Positions 44,430 through 56,260 of a stretch of 64,000 nucleotides of DNA are shown here, in pieces. Below the pieces are notes generated by a model. It was not told the origin of the DNA. It saw only the letters and a list, made by a program, of their open reading frames with translations, and ran no database searches. Positions within the stretch are counted from its first letter, which is position 1. The number at the start of each line of letters is the position of its first letter. The stretch spans positions 37,649,869-37,713,868 of the forward strand of contig NC_046683.1 of NCBI RefSeq assembly GCF_009870125.1, written 5' to 3'. This DNA comes from Drosophila pseudoobscura (lineage: Eukaryota; Arthropoda; Insecta; Diptera; Drosophilidae). The position numbers were made by a program, and so were the translations under genes.

Positions 44430-46600
44430 GTATGGTTAAGCTATCGCGCTTCCAAGTGTTATGTTACTGTGTTTATGTGAGTGTTCTGCGATTTGAAGAC
44501 TATGTTCTATGGTTGGTTAAGCAATACGAGTATAGATGAAGTGCTTTTTCGTGATAATTAGTTAATTATTTGCAGCTTCAAGTCTACCACAGAGAGGATA
44601 TACAGGAGATTTTTTTATTTTTTTGATAGAATAAATTGCTGGCGAGCCTTGGGCGATACAGGCACAGTGATTGAAGAAATACACATATACATATATTTAT
44701 TGCTGAGCTAACGATTTCATAGAAGGAATTGACTATTGCGTAGAAACTCGAACTACAGAACCCACCAGTCGACCTGGGAGAGTTGAAGATTCAAGCCAAT
44801 GGTTTATTAAGACATTAGTTTTTAGAAAACACTTCTTACGGATTGGTGTCATTCAATTGGTACTGATACTGGATCGGACACAATCGACAGATATCGAGCA
44901 AAAGGGATGGTATGCGGATTACCTCAGGCAGTCGGCACAAAAGCGCTAACGAGGTGACAAAAGCTACATAGGTCCAGAAGTCTGTTGCATCACAAGGCAG
45001 CAAAGAGAGAAACATCAGCTTCAGACCAAGGAGAAATATAAGAGCAGTTCAAAGAGATATGTATGTAGATGCCGGCTCAATGCGGACTTTGACTGCAATA
45101 AATTAAATTCCATGGAACGAAAATGTTCTAATCGGAGACGAAAGAACCCTGGCTAAAGGGTTCAGTTAACGCGATAGCCTCGAAATCACAAGTGACACTA
45201 CTTGAGACACTGTATTTCAGACAAGTTTCCAAATGGACTGTGCGCGTCCGGCGAAGATGCTCGATAGCGATGATCCAAAGCAAATGAGCAAATACCAGTA
45301 AGAATTGCTTGCACAAAACAAAGTTAGGCTGGACTTTTTCTTGCAAGTTCAATACACATGGACATACAACCATGCACAAAACTTTGGGGGGGTGTCATCT
45401 GGTAGTCAATTATGCCTTTTGCGAAAATGTCATCAATAGCATCTCACATATAGTACTTCTCACCATCAACCCAATTTGTTTGCGTTACAAAAACTTTTTA
45501 AAAATATGGCCATGTGGTCAAAATCGCGAACTGTTACGTTACATCTGTACGCACATTTTAACACAAATTTTCCGAAAAACGCATGACACTGTGTAATTTT
45601 AATATTAACATTTAATTAATAGTAACATTTGCATTCCAAATTTTACATCTGTTGAAAATGTCTGTTCTTCTGGTCGACTAATTTTAAAGATTATAACATC
45701 ATTTTGTAGCTTTGGGATTAAAGTTACAAATGTAAATTTCATTGTAACACAAACAATTTTTTTTTGCAAGCAAAAATGTCCGAAAAAATGAAATGAAAAC
45801 AAGATAAATACATTTTTTTTTTTTATTTATTAATTAAACTTCACAAAAAATACATTACAAAGTTAATAACAACATAAATTATAAGTTTTATCCTTGTTTT
45901 AAAGTGTTAAAACTTATGATTACTTGAATTTGACACTTTTCGCGCTGTTAAACATCGCAGGTGTGCTCAAAATGTTATTTATATTGAAGAAATCACATTC
46001 AGTAACCGCTTCTATGGTGATTTTTGATTCTAAATGATTACAAAACAAACTAAAAAATCTGAGAATCATTTCACGACACATTCATGAGAAATCATTTTGG
46101 TTGTTGAGCCAATACCATCAACACAACTTGTGGGAAGTTTTCATTACAATTTTTCTGTTTTTGAGCCTTGCTTAACTTTATCTAAACACAAAACGCTATT
46201 GATGAAAAATACTGTTACGTTTCAATTAAAATTCGTCTCAAAAAAGACACAAATGTTTTATTTAAAAAGGAGGCTAAAAATATTTAAAAAAAAGAGCAAG
46301 AAGTTTTGTTTTGAATTCCATACATTTTGTATAAAAAAAAACTTTTAATAATTTGGGACTGTTACGTTATACTACAAATTGCGGAGGAATTCCTTTTCAT
46401 TAAAAAGGCAGGCAACTTTTTTTTTTGCTTCCAAGTAACCGTATTCGCTCGAAAATATTGATGAGCAATTAAAAAGCTATTTTTATTTAATATTACAAAC
46501 CTGTTTGTCACTTAACAAGTTTTTCTCCACTTTCACTCATCGCGATGCAACGACCAAAACAAGCTGGCATATGTATTGTATGCGTAAACCTTTTAAAAAA
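44430..46600. other. AT-rich intergenic DNA between repeats and Lig4
   Basis: No gene, RNA or clear mobile element was recognised. The region is AT-rich with long T/A runs (for example near 45818 and 46415). An AATAAA on the minus strand (about 46484-46490) is a candidate poly(A) signal for Lig4. Short frames here have no domain. Confidence 0.5.
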
Positions 46601-46603
46601 ATT

Positions 46604-49600
46604 CTATTTAAACGAAAAACAACTCATTTTTAGAAGGCGGCGTTCACGGTGCGATTGATGGATCCATGCAGAGTTAAGGACTTCGCCAGAATACGAACTT
46701 AAATGGTTATGTAGCCACGACTCAAAGTAATTATCGTCTATATCCGAAGACAGGCATACAAATACAAGGTTTAGTTGGGGGTCGGATTCGCTTGCCAGCG
46801 TGCCGCCATTCTGCAGGAACAAAACTTTGCTCAGTTCGTCGCCCTTTGGATCATAGAAGTAGGCATGCAAGTCACGGAATATGTTTCGTGTGGCCTGGCC
46901 CAGCAACTTGTCTTCGAAGGCATTGATTTCGGACTGTGACACATGGTTGACGGCAAGCTCCTCCTTACCGATGTCCTGTAGTAATTCGAGCAGTTCATCA
47001 ACGCTCGCAAAGTCCTTTGTATAGCTGTCTCCTAATTTGTCAAACCATTCGGCCAAATCATCCTGTAGTGGCTCGGTGGCCGAAAGCAAATCTTTTGGAC
47101 GTAGCTCAAGCTCTTGCTCCTGACAGACGCGTATCAGCCACTCCATGCGCACAATATCGCTAGTGCACGGTTGCTGCTGCATTAGTCGCTTTACCAGGAA
47201 CGTCTGATCTCCTGCTATACAGAAGCATTTCGGGTCGTTGGGCAGCGGATTCTCCACAATGCAGCCACCATTCTTGGCTGCCAATTCTTGCAGTTTGTGC
47301 TTGCTCTGGCCTGGCGCACCACTCAAGATGCAGAAACTAAGGCCTTCGAAAAGTTTTGTGCAGCTAGAACTCGTCCCGACATCGTAGCGCTTCTCGTATA
47401 TGGCCAGACCTAGACGCCTGCGCTCTGCGGGCGTCATGCGTAGACGTTTTCGTTTCGTGGTCAAATCATCCAAACACAGGTGACGCTTGTTCAGTTTCTT
47501 GATCGGACCAGAGCCCTGGAAAGAAAAATTAGATAAAGTGACTAGATATGATAACCATACTTATTTACTTGGCCCTTTACCTCACACAGCTGGTTAAACT
47601 CCTGTAGCGTCATGCATTCATTCCAGGCCTTATCGTCGCGCTTCAGTTCGATGCGTGGAAAGTGCAAAGCTTTGGGCGTATAGAAGGCACTATTGGGTGT
47701 CAAATCCGCCGCCTTAACCTGCAAGATAATCGAATTGTGTGGATCGATCCACAGATCCGGGGAGCCAATCTTTTCGTTAGCCATGTAATGGTACCATAGT
47801 GGCGGCGGCTCCTTGGTGGTATCGTGCCAGTGTGGCCTCAGCGTATGATTCAGCACCACTGCTTGTCTCGTATTATTGGTAACGCAACCAATGCTGTAAA
47901 CCTCATGACGACTGTCGCTATTAGCCATTGGCTGGAGAACGCCTAGTAGAAACGAATCGATAAATGTGCGCTTGCGATTATAAAAGCCTCCAATGATGAG
48001 AACATCGAATTCGGTTATGAGACCCTTGATGTACTGTTGATTTTAAACAAAACAAGATATAATATACTCTGCATACGAAAGGAGGAAGGAGGAAATATGG
48101 CATGTGGTGGACTCACATCTGCCTTATCCTTGTACCATCCCCCGCCGACTCGAACTCCCGGCTGGTAGATGGAGCTCTGCTTTTTTAGAACAATGCCTTC
48201 GGCATTGGAGTCAAGGGCTTGCTGGAAGAGTTTGTTGAATTCCTCGATTGAGCCAATCTTGGTACCGCGCATCAGCTGCAGCACTCCTTGCTGTTCGCCG
48301 ATCAACTTTTGGAGCTTGTAGGATCGCTGGATGTATGTCAAATCGAGCAGACTCTGGCCATTGAAGTACAGTAGATCGTAGACCACAAAACAAGGCCGCC
48401 AGCTTCGATCGGGCTTTAGATTTTTTACATCCGTGTTCTCGCCCTTTTCGCGATACCTCTTTTGGTTGGTGTCCCAAACCATCATCTCGCCATCGAGGAT
48501 GATCGTCTGTAGGCCGAGCGGCAACAGACCACGCAATTGTGGCGTCAACGTTCCCCGGCTATAGCTTTCGCCAAAATTGTTAGAATAGTCCACTCCGTTT
48601 CGGGAAAGGTACATGAATCGACCGCGATCAATATGCAGCTGGAAACGCTCGCCATCCATTTTGGTCTCCAGATAGAGAACGTCGGATTGCATAAGCTCCT
48701 GAATGTCGCCGGGAAAACGCTCGCAAAGCATGGGACGGATCTGATGGAAGGGCCTTATGACTGCGTTCAGATTAACAGTTGATGGGTGGCTGTTGCCTGT
48801 GATCTTCGTGTCGCTGACTTTCAGGTCAGATACCTTATCGGCAACTAAATTACAGACGTGACTTAGATCTGAGCAACGCTGGTAAATGTCCTTAGCATTC
48901 GGATGCAGAACTCCGAAAATGCGCTGCTCCCCTATGCCCAATCCCAGGGACTTTAGGAGAATTCGGATTAGCCACTTCTGCTCCCTGGCCGAGGCTTGTT
49001 CTGTGAAGCGTATCAGTTCCTCTTCCTTAACTGTGCGGAACACGAATAATGCATTTTAGCGCGCGCATATAGGCAAACAAGGGCACCCGGCCATTTTCCC
49101 ACACCCACCTGATGTATCTTCATTGGCAATTGTATCTAGCATTTCGTGGATGGCGTTGAGACGCAGATCGCTTGGCGGATTAAAGCAACGGGACACAAGT
49201 ACGGCATAGACCACATCTCCGTAGTCCCGAAACGAGGAGCCAGTACGATGCTGCAGCATTATGGCATCGCGAGCTGCAGGTGGTAAAAGTTAGCAATAAT
49301 ATTCTAAAACTGATTTTCTGACGTGACCACCCACAGTCCCTGGTTAGCTGGAGCACTCTGGTGTAGAGACGGCCCAGAGCTGTTATTTGCAGGCCATAGT
49401 TGTCCCTTCTAGTGTCTGCACTGGGCAACAGGAGACGCAGGACCGAGTGGAAGCTGCTGGAGCCATTCTCACTCTGCTCGTCCGTTAAGCCAGCCGCCTG
49501 ACGAAATGCCTCCCGATGTCGGCAGAACGACTCATAGTAGCTTCTCAGCACATCCTCTTTGTCTTGAACTTTCTTTGCCGCCTTAACCTTTTCGAACAGC

Positions 49601-49641
49601 TCGCAGACATCACGAAACTTTACGGTTGTGGCTATATCCAT
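46604..49641 (-). CDS. Lig4: DNA ligase IV (5 exons)
   Basis: ATP-dependent DNA ligase that seals double-strand breaks in non-homologous end joining, acting with XRCC4 in the nucleus. Exons on the minus strand: 49641-49335, 49273-49109, 49030-48117, 48033-47581 and 47515-46604. All junctions are GT..AG and phases join, giving 916 residues, close to human LIG4. Ligase motifs are in order: TKMDGER with the adenylated Lys at about residue 281 (motif I), LSRNGVDYS, LDGEMMVWD (motif III), FVVYDLLYFNG (IIIa), AEGIVLKK (IV) and WYKDKADYIKG (V), the last split by intron 3. Two BRCT-type regions lie C-terminally: one near SFCILSGAPG, and one ending NSAWIHQSHRERRLL. Nothing essential appears missing. 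The start at 49641 is the first ATG of the conserved N-terminal frame and lies about 60 bases below promoter motifs. Confidence 0.96.
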
Positions 49642-49684
49642 TGTGTCAGAATAGAAGCAAAATATTTATTTCACCATCAACCGC

Positions 49685-49793
49685 ACAGCTGTGCGTATTG
49701 GTAACAGTGTGACCGCGGATTTATCGTTAAAATATACCGTCCGACCCTCAGAAATAAACCAAAATATACCGTCTCATTTTAAAAATATACCGT
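49685..49793 (-). promoter_or_regulatory. Lig4 core promoter: motif 1, repeated motif 6, E-box
   Basis: Read on the minus strand, GGTCACACTG at 49714-49705 matches Drosophila core-promoter motif 1 (YGGTCACACTR, bound by M1BP). ACGGTATATTTT occurs three times (49740-49729, 49772-49761, 49793-49782), close to motif 6 (KTYRGTATWTTT). A CAGCTG E-box lies at 49686-49691. This combination marks TATA-less housekeeping promoters and lies just upstream of the Lig4 ATG. The exact start site is inferred. Confidence 0.7.
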
Positions 49794-51560
49794 TAGAAAC
49801 AGTTTTTATTAATAAATAATATTATTAATAACAAAACCGACGGTCGCGGACGAACGTACCCTTTTGATGTACAAAAAAGAAAAAAAAGAAAGAAAATAAA
49901 ATTTTGCGCCCTTTTTTTTGTGGTTCGATACTACTTTGTTAGCCTATGTTTAGTACAAAAGATGGGGTTCATCGAATTTTAGTTTTCATAATGATAGAAA
50001 TAAACATGGGTCGCGAGCGTACGCGAAATAGAAGTCGACTTTGGCTTAATCTAATAAAACGAAAAAATCTGCGAAACGGAATGGAATTCTCGAAAACTAT
50101 TAATTTATTTTTAAAAAGGATTTATGTAGATTTCTTTCGATAATAATAATAATAATAAACGTTACTCTTTGGAATCCCTTTAACATTGCAGCAACTCCGT
50201 GTGGAAGTTGGGTTGGCCTTGATTGCTTGCAATTTTCTGGGATATCTCTCGAGTTGTTTCCTGGTGCTCATCCTGTAATTTCAGCTACTCCTTTTTGACT
50301 TCAAGCTTTGCCCGAACAATTTCCAGAAGATTTTCCAGTTTAATCTGTTTTGGTGCAGCGTCTTGGTTGCAGAAAGAATACTAGAGCTTCGGTTGGCTCT
50401 GTCCTGGTCGACATTAACGGAATTCTTGCAGGCTCTCCGAAAATCCACAATGTTAACATACCAAATACTCATAAAAAGAGTTTTCATCTCCGTACTCCAC
50501 TTCAACCTGCGTGTATTTGTTTCTTCAATGGCACCAAAATAATAAAGTACAAAGAAACAACATATGTATATATTGAAATCGTCCCCACCAGTTTCTGTTC
50601 TCTCCATTTTGCATTGTTTCTGGTGTATTTTTGTCATTTGGCCTTTAACTGTGTTTCGAGCAAAATCGATGGAAAATGTTGCTGCTTTTAGGCTTTACCG
50701 TTACTTTTAGCAGTTAGAAACTATACTTGAAGCGGGAGTAGCTGTAAAAAAGAGAGTCAGCCTTACATTGCAGATTAAACTATGAAACACCACACTTACC
50801 TTGTAAACCAAACCGACTTTTTCGAATAGATTTGGGGCTCTACAATTTTTTAATGATTTTCTATTTTTTACGGTTTGGTATTTTTCAAAAATTTTTACTT
50901 TGATAAGTCGTGAAAAGTAAAACAAAATGTTTCATGTGTTTTCATTTTTTTTGTATACGTAAGGTTAAGCTGCAGCCGTTTGACCAAATCTTCAAATGTC
51001 GTATTTTGCCGTTAAATTCCGTTACGTTCCTTCGCAAAAAAACACTTTAAAGTTCAAAACTGTTGAAAATACAAAAGTGTGATATTTTTTCTCGAGTTTT
51101 AAAAGTCAATTTATGTAAATATAACGCAAATATTATTAATTTTTAATTTTAAAGATTAATGTTTCCCAGACGGTAAGCATATGGGACAAAAGCTTTGGTT
51201 TGATTTACAGATGCACTTATCAGCTTTTCAGAGTTGCACAGTTCACTATAACCAGTCTTAAGATACTTAAGCTATGTGAAAAAAGAAGCACAATCTGAAA
51301 AAACATGACTACAAAATAGTTTTAAAGCATTTAACAACAACAAAAATCAGTTAACATGTAACAGAAAAAGTCGTTTGGTTTACAGCGGAAAAAAGTTAAA
51401 TTTTGTTGTCTTTTGTTATTGAAGAAAACCGTAAAAAATCAGAAATTAAAAATCATGGCGTCAATACAGAGGTTTTTCAAAAATAAAGAATCATTTTTTC
51501 TAGGGTATAATATTAAAAAAAATCGTTTTTCACAGTCCCTGGTTATTACAGATATTAAAA
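49794..51560. other. Intergenic DNA between Lig4 and the RNase H2 gene
   Basis: AT-rich DNA between two divergent genes. It holds a decayed coding-like stretch at 50170-50540 (listed separately), a TAATAATAATAA run near 50144 and an alternate homopolymer-rich segment. No other gene is seen. Confidence 0.5.
50170..50540 (-). pseudogene. Decayed Myb/SANT-like coding fragment
   Basis: The minus strand reads EETNTRRLKWSTEMKTLFMS then IWYVNIVDFRRACKNSVNVD. In a shifted frame follow LENLLEIVRAKLEVKKE, an in-frame stop, and LKLQDEHQETTREISQKIAS to a stop at 50189. The W..L..IWY.NI.DFRRA.KN pattern followed by a coiled coil resembles the Myb/SANT-like (MADF-like) proteins that are multiplied in flies. 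One frameshift and one stop interrupt it. Family assignment is tentative. Confidence 0.4.
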
Positions 51561-51570
51561 AAATGTACAC

Positions 51571-51593
51571 CTATCGATTATGGCAGTCGATAG
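51571..51593 (+). promoter_or_regulatory. DRE-like site upstream of the RNase H2 B gene
   Basis: TATCGATT at 51572-51579 matches the DNA replication-related element core (WATCGATW, bound by DREF), and a second half-like site GTCGATAG follows at 51586-51593. They lie about 145-160 bases upstream of the ATG. DRE sites are typical of replication and housekeeping genes, which suits RNase H2. Confidence 0.55.
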
Positions 51594-51734
51594 TTCTGCA
51601 TCTCTAGCAAACGCGGGAGATTGTTTTTAGTTTACTTTATTCATTGCCTGGCAATTTGTATAATCTCTTTAGCGGAACGCGTCAACTCAAAACCACTTTA
51701 ACTGCAGTCCTACGAACCAATTAGTTATTTGAAA

Positions 51735-52828
51735 ATGAGTAAAAAGACAACGCGATCAGCAAAACCAAAGCCAGATCCAGACGCAAATATAGATACGGCT
51801 GCGAAAAAGTCGACCGTGGCTGGATTAAAGAAAGTGCTCTACATATCCGAAAAGATACTACCGGATGATAATCAGCTGCTTCGCTTGGATCGCTTCTACC
51901 ATCCTGGCAAGGGAAAAGATGCATTGTTTCTAACAAACCCAGATGGCCAAATTATGGAGCTGCTGGAATATGCGGAGCCGCGACGCAGCTGGCTAATCAA
52001 CAGCGAGATATGCGCCAATGGCAGAGTCTATATGACCATGCCCATGGATACAACACTGCTGGCGATACACCACTTGAGGAAACACTGTGCGCAGAGTAAG
52101 TATGTCTAGATTTGGCAGATCGCCTTCCATCGCAATTATTTTTACTTTTGATCTAAACCCAACCAGGAGCAATGTCGTTGGATAATATTGCTGTACACGA
52201 AGCCAGCACGAGTCGCTTCCTAACGCAGTTCATTGACTCCAACGGTCTTAAGTGTGTGGCCGATGTTAAGACGTCTGGAGACTTGACCTTCTACAAATAC
52301 AATCAGGAGCGGACGCTCGCCTGGCTGGCCCTCAAGACACGACATGTGGCAGAGATTCTGAAACAAAAGCAGATCCACTGCGGCCACAGTGCTCAATCAC
52401 AGAACTTTGTTCGAAGCGAAAAGCTGTCAGACAATGTTGTCAGCGAGATGGACTATGGACGTATGGCCTGTGACATTGTTGGCCGCTACCTGGATTCCGA
52501 CCTGCACGATCAACTGATCGGCTATCTACATATACCTAGCGAGATTCAGGCTATAGTTGAGGAGAAAACCGCAGCTCAGAAGCGAAAGTCACAGGTGGGA
52601 CTGGAGGGCAGCAACAGCAAAAAAATTAAACTGAATAGCCATGACAGCGATGCCGCATCCAAGCTGAAGCTCAGTGGTTTGCTGGACAGCGACAACGGTA
52701 AGGATTGTATAACGTCCCCACCCACTATGGAACCGCTTAAGGAGCGTAGCATGACGGCCAAAGAGAAGGCTCTGGCGAAAGGAGCGAAAGGTACCAAGAG
52801 CATTGCATCCTTCTTCAAAGTTAATTAG
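51735..52828 (+). CDS. RNASEH2B: Ribonuclease H2 subunit B (2 exons)
   Basis: Non-catalytic B subunit of the heterotrimeric RNase H2, which removes ribonucleotides and RNA from RNA:DNA hybrids in the nucleus. Exons 51735-52095 and 52167-52828 join in phase (A|GA, Arg) across a 71-nt intron, giving 340 residues; the human protein has 312. The N-terminal half has the subunit-interaction barrel: KVLYISEKILPDD, DALFLTNPDGQIMELLEY, RRSWLINSEICANGRVYMTM and PMDTTLLAIHHLRKHC. The C-terminal half begins SLDNIAVHEASTSRFL and ends KSIASFFKVN, a PCNA-interacting (PIP-like) motif at the same terminal position as in the human subunit. Basic KRKSQ/KKIKL strings are likely nuclear signals. The first ATG in frame was used. 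The name rests on these motifs; the Drosophila symbol is not known to me. Confidence 0.9.
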
Positions 52829-54430
52829 ACGTTTCTCTTTAGACTTTAGATTAAATGTATCTTTTTCATATTTAAATTTTTTAAATATGCTTCATAAACT
52901 TGATTATACTTGGACTTGTTTGAGACGGGCATTAGTTAGGTTCTTGGTAAGCACTAGGCGAAAAAAATGCGTAACTCGGCATTCCGACTACAGCAAATAA
53001 TCAAACTTTCTATCATGAGTCGAAAAGGGATAGCACTCATACCCGTTACTTAGTCCGTAATCTGCAGTAGCCGGCATCTGGCCGGCTCGGAACCGGTGCC
53101 GCACTAGCCACCTAGCCATTCTCACCTCGCTGGTGACAGATCCACTACCGAGAATGTATTTCATCGGAGAATTTAGCAAATGCATGTCCTAGGGCGAAAC
53201 CATCCCTGGCTCCCGTTCGTTTACCGGTAGCTAGATGCTAACGCCAGTAGCTAATTCCCAAATAACTACTGGTAGTCCATCTGGAACTAGTTATAATAAA
53301 TAAATAAAAATTAATTTTGCTTATGTACTTTTTTCCATGGTTATTTGGCGATTTCGAAAACAAGTCGATGCTGCTCCATATTTCGTATCTGTTCAGACTG
53401 GTCGTCGTTCGCTTCCCGCGTAACTAGTTGCAGAACTATTACATTATAGTCGACGAAGACATGGTCGAGGTTCGCTTCCCGCGTAATTAGTTGCACGGAA
53501 CTAGTTCGAGATGGTCAATTGACCGCTTTGATTCCCCAGGGCTATGTTACTGATACAGTATACATGCATACATAGAGACTTAGTTTTGGAGCCGATTAAT
53601 GCCATATGCTCTCTCTCTGTCTTTTTCGTTTCGCAGCAGGGACAGATTGATGTGTTGGTTAATGCGTGAAGGTGGGGGGGGGGGCGAGCGAGCGGGACCG
53701 ATAGTAATGTTCTTATGTTAATTCTGACACTCCGTTACACTCCTCCCCATTTCACCTACTGACCATCCTTTTTGAAGTGAGGTTTTGGCGGTAGAACTTT
53801 GGTGATATAGGCTGCGTTCAACTACAGATGAAAGACCCCTTTATGCTTCTTCTAAACGATAATGAATGAAGAAATGTATCATATGTAACTGAGTTTGCTG
53901 GCCAGTTGTATGGCGATGACTTGACTGTTCAAAAGGATTATGCGTTGGTTTTCGGTGTATTCTATGTTTTCTATACAGGCAGAAAAAAGCATATTTTAAA
54001 TATTAAGTCCGAACCATACTTCTGTGGTATCCTCTCTGATAAAATGTTTAAGAAGGGAAGACAGTTTGGGAAAGCCAGCTAACTAAAAGTACAGCGATAA
54101 TGGGCAAATATCAATTCATCCATTGTTAAACCACTAGGTGATTCCATGCCATCCCGTCTTAATTCAGTTATAATAAACAATAGAACGATAGTAATTACTA
54201 AAGATTGCTGATTCAACATTAATTAAAACAAAAAATGCATAACAAAATATTTTTTATGAAGACGACTTTCAAGTTAAGTTTATTTTTACATTTAACAGAA
54301 ATGCTGTACCATTTTTGGATTTTATTTCGTTACATTTACATTTAACATTACCACCCGCAGCTCCGATGTTTACAACTCAGCTCACAAATGTCTAGAATTT
54401 TCTTTTAAGGTCTTAACATATATGTATGTA
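52829..54430. other. Intergenic DNA with unassigned repeats
   Basis: An ATTAAA near 52849 is a candidate poly(A) signal for the RNase H2 gene. At 53001-53300 lies a GC-richer block ending in AATAAATAAATAAAAATT, which resembles a retroposed sequence tail. At 53400-53500 a 27-29-base unit (GTTCGCTTCCCGCGTAA plus TAGTTGCA) occurs twice about 63 bases apart. A GGGGGGGGGGCGAGCGAG run lies near 53670. No gene is visible. Confidence 0.5.
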
Positions 54431-54439
54431 TGTTACATA

Positions 54440-54745
54440 TGTAATTCTTTGGGAGAGAAAATGAAAGGCAAATGTTTTTCTTCGTTCTGGCTATAATAAT
54501 GATCTGATCTGATCTGATCCAGATTCTGCAATCTGGTAGATATAGTCATATAGATAGAGATATTACAAATTTGGATGGCACAGGTATTTTTTAGTCTAAA
54601 TTTTGAAAGAAACTTGCAACAGTGTGAAATTACAGTCTGCATATAGAATTTAGTTTCTCTAGCTTTTATAGTCTCTCCTATCTTGGTGCTTATCAAGAGC
54701 AATGGACAGACAGATGGTGAATGGGTTATCCAGGTAGGATACTGA
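54440..54745 (+). mobile_element. INE-1 fragment
   Basis: CTTCGTTCTGGCTATAATAA, GATCTGATCTGATCCAGATT, TAGATATAGTCATATAGATA, TTTCTCTAGCTTTTATAGTC and GGACAGACAGATGG follow the INE-1 order seen at 39200 and 43200. The 3' end is missing. It is a diverged copy. Confidence 0.65.
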
Positions 54746-54767
54746 AAAAAGATATGCTGCAAAGTTT

Positions 54768-54950
54768 TTGCTTGGGGAGGTATCTCCATGTCGAGGTCCT
54801 GTTTTGTACGACGATAGCGACGATGAACTCATAGATACAGGTCGTTTCCTATTAGACTCATTTCCTGTAAACAAACGAACTCTTGCTTCATATAGAAGAA
54901 CGTATTTCCATGTTGGTCATGGTTCTATTTTCCAGTGGCTTAAAACTTAA
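54768..54950 (+). other. Short open frame of unknown nature
   Basis: The frame encodes a 60-residue peptide with an acidic YDDSDDELIDTGRF segment and a basic RRTYFHVGHGS tail. It directly follows the INE-1 fragment and starts with a reasonable ATG. The acidic first half is unlike random AT-rich translation. It could be a leftover of a transposon protein. No domain is recognised. Confidence 0.25.
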
Positions 54951-56260
54951 ATTCCTTGTTTCTAAAATAATTGTCTTTCACATAAGCCTCTGATCTTCTA
55001 TTCATTCTGTACATACATATGTAAGTCTTCACACATATTGAACAGAATCAACAAATAATAAATGTATACAAATTTGTTGTATGATTTAATTTTACGCTCC
55101 TTTGAAAAAGTGGTTAAACAGCTGTTGCCAGAGGGTTGCCACGCTGGGCGACAATCGTATTGCCTGTCCAAAGGAGCTGGCTCTGTTGGAATCCTATTAC
55201 AGTGTTAGTGCTACCGTTTGCTGCCCGTTTGTTCAGTTTTAGGATTCTCGCTCCCACGTTGGATGTTCGTTCGGTCCGGAAAACTGTAAATTCCACTGAT
55301 GCTCCTGCTCTAAATCTCGCTCTCGCTCGCTGTCTCTGTCTCTGTCCCAGCTCCTGCTTCTGTTATTGTGTATGCCTCGAGGATGAGGCGCGGGAGATTT
55401 CCAGGGAACCAACAATTGCAATGAAGTACATATAGCTATTAATTTTTTTTGTGCTGACAAACATCGTAATTTGTCAATGATTTCCCAAAAAAAGTGACGA
55501 GATTGAAATAATTAAATCTAGAGACTGGGAACATATGTACATATGTGTATGTGCACACATATGTATGTATATGAATAATAAAAGTGGCGTCACACGAAAA
55601 GAAAATTTTCTTGGCGTCGTTAAGCTACATACATATGTACATACAGATGTACATAGAATGTATTTGCGTTTGGGTATGCCTAAGGTTGTGTGCATATGTA
55701 CATAATAGGCAATAAACAGTATATATATTTGTATGTATGTATGTACATATGTATGTATGGACATAAGTAGATACATTTGTATCATTCACAGAATACCAGA
55801 CCAGAAAAAACCAGAAAAATAGTAAAGTAAAACAAAACTCAGAGCACAAAAGCATGCAACGGTAAATTGCATTGTTGTCTGTCAAGGACAAAACAAAACG
55901 CCCTGCTATGTAGCACCGCGCGTGTACATGTGTCTGTGCGAGATAGTGTGTGTACGGTTGCGCGCGTGTGTGTGTGTGTGTGCATTGAGCAAGGCATCAG
56001 CAGCGACAAAATAAAACAAAAACAACAAGAACATAATGTGACACAAATATCAGCAGCAGAGAAGCAGCAGTAGCAGAGAGAAAGCAGAAACGAAAGCAAA
56101 ACAAAGGAACAAATCACACACGAGGCTGAACGGAGAACGGAGGCTGCCACCAACCACCAACCACCACCTACCACCTATCTCCATCATCCTCCCTTCTCCT
56201 CCCCTTCGCATTGAGCGGACATTTGGCGCCAGTCCGGGCAGCGAAAGAGCTGGGAGTACC
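54951..56260. other. Upstream region of the PPxY membrane-protein gene
   Basis: It holds several ACATATGTAC-type palindromic microsatellites (55532-55570, 55625-55660, 55733-55765), a CTCGCTCTCG run (55312-55345) and a GTGTGTGT run (55971-55985). The segment 55870-56260 is A/C-rich with CAGCAG and AACAAC runs and looks like a 5' leader. No clear TATA or initiator was found. Confidence 0.5.

Noticed and set aside
55136..55435. 99-codon plus frame upstream of the PPxY gene
   Set aside because: Cys/Leu-rich translation of CT-rich repeats; no domain and no clear splice to the downstream gene.
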